Below the pieces are notes generated by a model. That model worked only from the letters and a program-made list of their open reading frames with translations. It was not told the origin of the DNA and did no database searches. This document shows positions 62,054 to 64,000 of a stretch of 64,000 nucleotides of DNA, one piece after another. The stretch covers positions 62,001 through 126,000 of the forward strand of contig NZ_FNDR01000004.1 in the NCBI RefSeq assembly GCF_900099805.1, given 5' to 3'. Positions within the stretch are counted from its first letter, which is position 1. Every line of letters begins with the position of its first letter. A program made the translations under genes and the position numbers. The stretch comes from Variovorax sp. OV700. GTDB lineage: Bacteria > Pseudomonadota > Gammaproteobacteria > Burkholderiales > Burkholderiaceae_C.

Positions 62054-63313
62054 TCAAGCCTCGGGCAGGAAAAGCGTCTGCAGGTCGCTCAGAAAATCCA
62101 GCCCGCGTTCGGTGGGCCACACGCGGTGCAGGTCGCGCGCGATGAGGCCCTTGCGCTCGGCTTCTTCCATCCCTTTTTGGATGCTGGTCATGGCCAGCCC
62201 CGTGCGTTCGCTGAACTGGGGCAGCGTGAAGCCTTCTTTCAGGCGCAGCGCATTGAGCATGAACTCGAACGGCAGGTCGGCGAGCGCGACTTCTTCGCTT
62301 TGCGACACGGCGGCGCCTGCGCGGGCGTTGTCCATGTACAGGCGCGGCTCGCGAAAGCGCACCTGGCGCACGATGCGATGGGCAAAGCTCAGCTTACTGT
62401 GGGCGCCAGCGCCAATGCCAAGGTAATCGCCAAACTGCCAGTAGTTGAGGTTGTGCGCGCAGGTGTGGCCGGCGCGCGCGTAGGCTGAAACCTCGTAGCG
62501 CGACATGCCGCTGGCGGCGGTGCGCTCGGTGATGCGGTCGAGCATGGCGTAGGCCACGTCGTCTTCGGGCAGCGTCGGCGGAAACTTGGCGAACCAGGTG
62601 TTGGGTTCGATGGTGAGGTGGTACACCGAGATGTGCGGCGGCGCGAGCGCCAGTGCCTGGGTCAGGTCGGCGTCCAGGCCCTCGATCGTCTGGCCCGGCA
62701 GGGCGTACATCAGGTCGAGGTTGAAGGTGTCGAATGCGCTCGCGGCTTCTTCGACGGCGGCAATGGCCTGTGCCCGATCGTGCACGCGGCCCAATGCCTT
62801 CAGGTGCTCGTCATTGAAGCTCTGCACACCGACCGACAGGCGCGTGACGCCCGCACTGCGATAGGCACGAAAGCGGTTGCGCTCGAAGGTGCCGGGGTTG
62901 GCTTCGAGCGAGATCTCGCAGTCGGGCGCCAGCTTGAGGCGGGCGCGCACGTCGCCCAGCAGGCGGTCGATGGCCTGGGGCGAAAAGAGGCTGGGTGTTC
63001 CGCCGCCAATGAAGATGGTGTGGACGGTGCGGCCCCAGATGAGCGGCAGCGCGGCATCCAGGTCTGCAATGAGCGCGTCGAGGTAGGCCGCCTCGGGAAT
63101 GCCTTCGGCCTCGGCCTCACTGGTGGCGCGCCACTCGTGCGAGTTGAAGTCGCAATACGGGCACTTGCGCAGGCACCAGGGCAGATGGATGTAGAGCGAC
63201 AACGGCGGCAATGCCGCGAGCTGCAGCGGGCCGGGCCGCATCCAGTGCAGCACGTCGTTGGCCTGGGGGGCACCGGTGGGCTGCGCGGGCTGAATGGGAA
63301 CAACGGTGGCCAT
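62054..63313 (-). CDS. hemW: HemW, radical SAM heme chaperone
   Basis: 419 aa. The radical-SAM cluster is in LPWCLRKCPYCDFNSHEW (C-x3-C-x2-C), followed by TIFIGGGTPSLFS and ISLEANPGT, both typical of HemW/HemN-like proteins. The HemW form lacks the oxygen-independent coproporphyrinogen oxidase specifics and ends with the DUF-type HemN C-terminal domain (FEFMLNALRLKEGFTLPQF). Cytoplasmic; it inserts or delivers heme. It starts three bases after the rdgB stop, forming a conserved rph-rdgB-hemW operon. Confidence 0.93.
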   Translation of the reverse strand: MATVVPIQPAQPTGAPQANDVLHWMRPGPLQLAALPPLSLYIHLPWCLRKCPYCDFNSHEWRATSEAEAEGIPEAAYLDALIADLDAALPLIWGRTVHTIFIGGGTPSLFSPQAIDRLLGDVRARLKLAPDCEISLEANPGTFERNRFRAYRSAGVTRLSVGVQSFNDEHLKALGRVHDRAQAIAAVEEAASAFDTFNLDLMYALPGQTIEGLDADLTQALALAPPHISVYHLTIEPNTWFAKFPPTLPEDDVAYAMLDRITERTAASGMSRYEVSAYARAGHTCAHNLNYWQFGDYLGIGAGAHSKLSFAHRIVRQVRFREPRLYMDNARAGAAVSQSEEVALADLPFEFMLNALRLKEGFTLPQFSERTGLAMTSIQKGMEEAERKGLIARDLHRVWPTERGLDFLSDLQTLFLPEA

Positions 63314-63316
63314 GGA

Positions 63317-63916
63317 TCAGAACCAGCGTTCGCGCATCAGGGCCAGCATGGCTTTTGCCGCCTGGCCCCTGTGGCTGTTGGCGTTTTTTACCTCGGGCGG
63401 CAGCTGCGCGAAGGTCTTGCCGAAGCCGGGCAAATACATGACGGGATCGAAGCCGAAGCCGTTGTCGCCGATGGGCGCCTTGGTAATTTCGCCGACCACG
63501 CGGCCGACGGCAATGAGGGGTTCGGGGTCGTCGTGCCCGCGCAGCGCGACCAGCGTGCTGACGAGTGCGGCGCGCCGGTTGACCACGCCGTCGAGCTGCT
63601 CGAGGAGGGCCTTGACGTTGTTGGCGTCGCCCTTGGCGTACCCGAACTGGGTGGCATAGAAGGCGGTGTCGACACCCGGCAAGCCCCCAAAGGCGTCGAC
63701 GCAAAGCCCGGCGTCGTCGGCAATGGCGGGCAGGCCGGTCGCGGCGCTGGCATGGCGGGCCTTGGCCAGCGCGTTTTCGACGAAGGTGCGAAACGGTTCC
63801 TCGGCCTCGCCCACGCCAAGTGCCGACTGTGGCACGAGCGTTACGGCCAACTCCGCGAACAGCTGCTGGAGTTCGGCAAGCTTGCCGGCGTTGTTGGAGG
63901 CCAGGACCAGTTTCAT
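63317..63916 (-). CDS. rdgB: RdgB/HAM1 dITP/XTP pyrophosphatase
   Basis: 199 aa from the ATG at 63916; a GTG two codons earlier is possible. The opening KLVLASNNAGKLAELQQLF is the family signature (S-N-N-x-G-K). IADDAGLCVDAFGGLPGVDT and GNGFGFDPVMYLPGFGKTFA complete the active site. It hydrolyses dITP, ITP and XTP to monophosphates, keeping rogue purines out of DNA and RNA. Core chromosomal gene in the rph-rdgB-hemW operon. Confidence 0.95.
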   Translation of the reverse strand: MKLVLASNNAGKLAELQQLFAELAVTLVPQSALGVGEAEEPFRTFVENALAKARHASAATGLPAIADDAGLCVDAFGGLPGVDTAFYATQFGYAKGDANNVKALLEQLDGVVNRRAALVSTLVALRGHDDPEPLIAVGRVVGEITKAPIGDNGFGFDPVMYLPGFGKTFAQLPPEVKNANSHRGQAAKAMLALMRERWF

Positions 63917-63929
63917 CGCCACTGCTTAC

Positions 63930-64000
63930 TTACTTCGAAACGAGGGACTGCTGCTGCAGCACGATCAGTTCGCCAATGCCCTTCTCGGCCAGGCCGAGCA
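63930..64000 (-). CDS. rph: RNase PH, C-terminal end only
   Basis: The reverse strand reads LGLAEKGIGELIVLQQQSL then VSK and a stop TAA at 63930-63932. This is the usual C-terminus of RNase PH, which trims tRNA 3' ends with phosphate. The rest lies beyond the window. Order with rdgB and hemW supports the call. Confidence 0.8.
   Translation of the reverse strand, partial: LGLAEKGIGELIVLQQQSLVSK

Noticed and set aside
1..64000. CRISPR array or cas genes
   Set aside because: No regularly spaced repeats of 25-40 bp and no Cas-like protein were seen.

Overview
The window looks like chromosome of a high-G+C betaproteobacterium of the Comamonadaceae, most likely Variovorax or a close relative. The basis is recognition, not a search: the hemW-rdgB-rph order at the right end, a TctC-type receptor, tandem-rhodanese and peptide-transport genes typical of that group, and strong G/C third-position bias in the flanks. 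The middle (about 18.5-61 kb) is visibly less G+C rich and reads as an accessory, defence-rich region.

1-18.2 kb, metabolic. An oligopeptide-type ABC importer (ATPase fusion cut by the window edge, two permeases, and a divergent binding protein followed by a small Cys-rich protein). Next comes a tight six-gene minus-strand operon: clavaminate-synthase/VioC-like Fe(II)/2-oxoglutarate oxygenase, BASS-type carrier, MFS exporter, two ATP-grasp ligases, M14 zinc peptidase. It is divergent from a LysR regulator with a perfect 15-bp palindrome between them. This is a candidate small-peptide biosynthetic cluster. A four-domain rhodanese gene (frameshifted here), a TctC-type receptor and an FMO-like flavoprotein follow. 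The binding-protein and TctC promoter regions share an almost identical long palindromic element; a weaker copy precedes the flavoprotein gene, so these look like one regulon.

18.5-43 kb, defence island part 1. A PD-(D/E)XK-like protein and a HhH DNA glycosylase; a Septu-type pair (OLD-like ATPase plus HNH nuclease); a LysR/TauD/MFS metabolic cassette; a very large VPA1262-like protein; a HEPN-like protein next to a gene cut at its 11th codon by an intact IS66 element with perfect 8-bp target duplications; and a complete Wadjet (JetCBAD) operon.

43-57 kb, defence island part 2, rich in nucleotide-metabolism enzymes. A two-gene unit couples a SIR2-P-loop kinase-like fusion to a nucleoside 2-deoxyribosyltransferase-like protein. 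A CBASS locus follows (CD-NTase, E2-like protein, S-4TM pore effector, a degenerate second CD-NTase and a 54-aa YjzC-like protein), divergent from a CapH/CapP-like repressor-protease pair across nested palindromes. Then comes the most unusual block: an ImmA/IrrE-macrodomain fusion, a P-loop kinase/adenylosuccinate-synthetase fusion whose catalytic Asp is replaced by Ser as reported for phage PurZ, and a DUF7002 ADP-ribosyltransferase-like protein. These face a DUF4365 nuclease-like gene, a nucleotide-kinase-like gene and a MazG/MazZ-like pyrophosphohydrolase. PurZ-like plus MazZ-like plus kinase next to a macrodomain/ART-like pair suggests a nucleotide-based defence or toxin-antitoxin system that I do not recognise as described.

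57-64 kb. A tyrosine recombinase and integrative-element-type cargo (FtsZ-like protein, lipoprotein, XRE regulator, small conserved protein), then tRNA-Ser(UGA), hemW, rdgB and the 3' end of rph, which are core chromosome. All assignments come from reading the sequence; no database search was possible.
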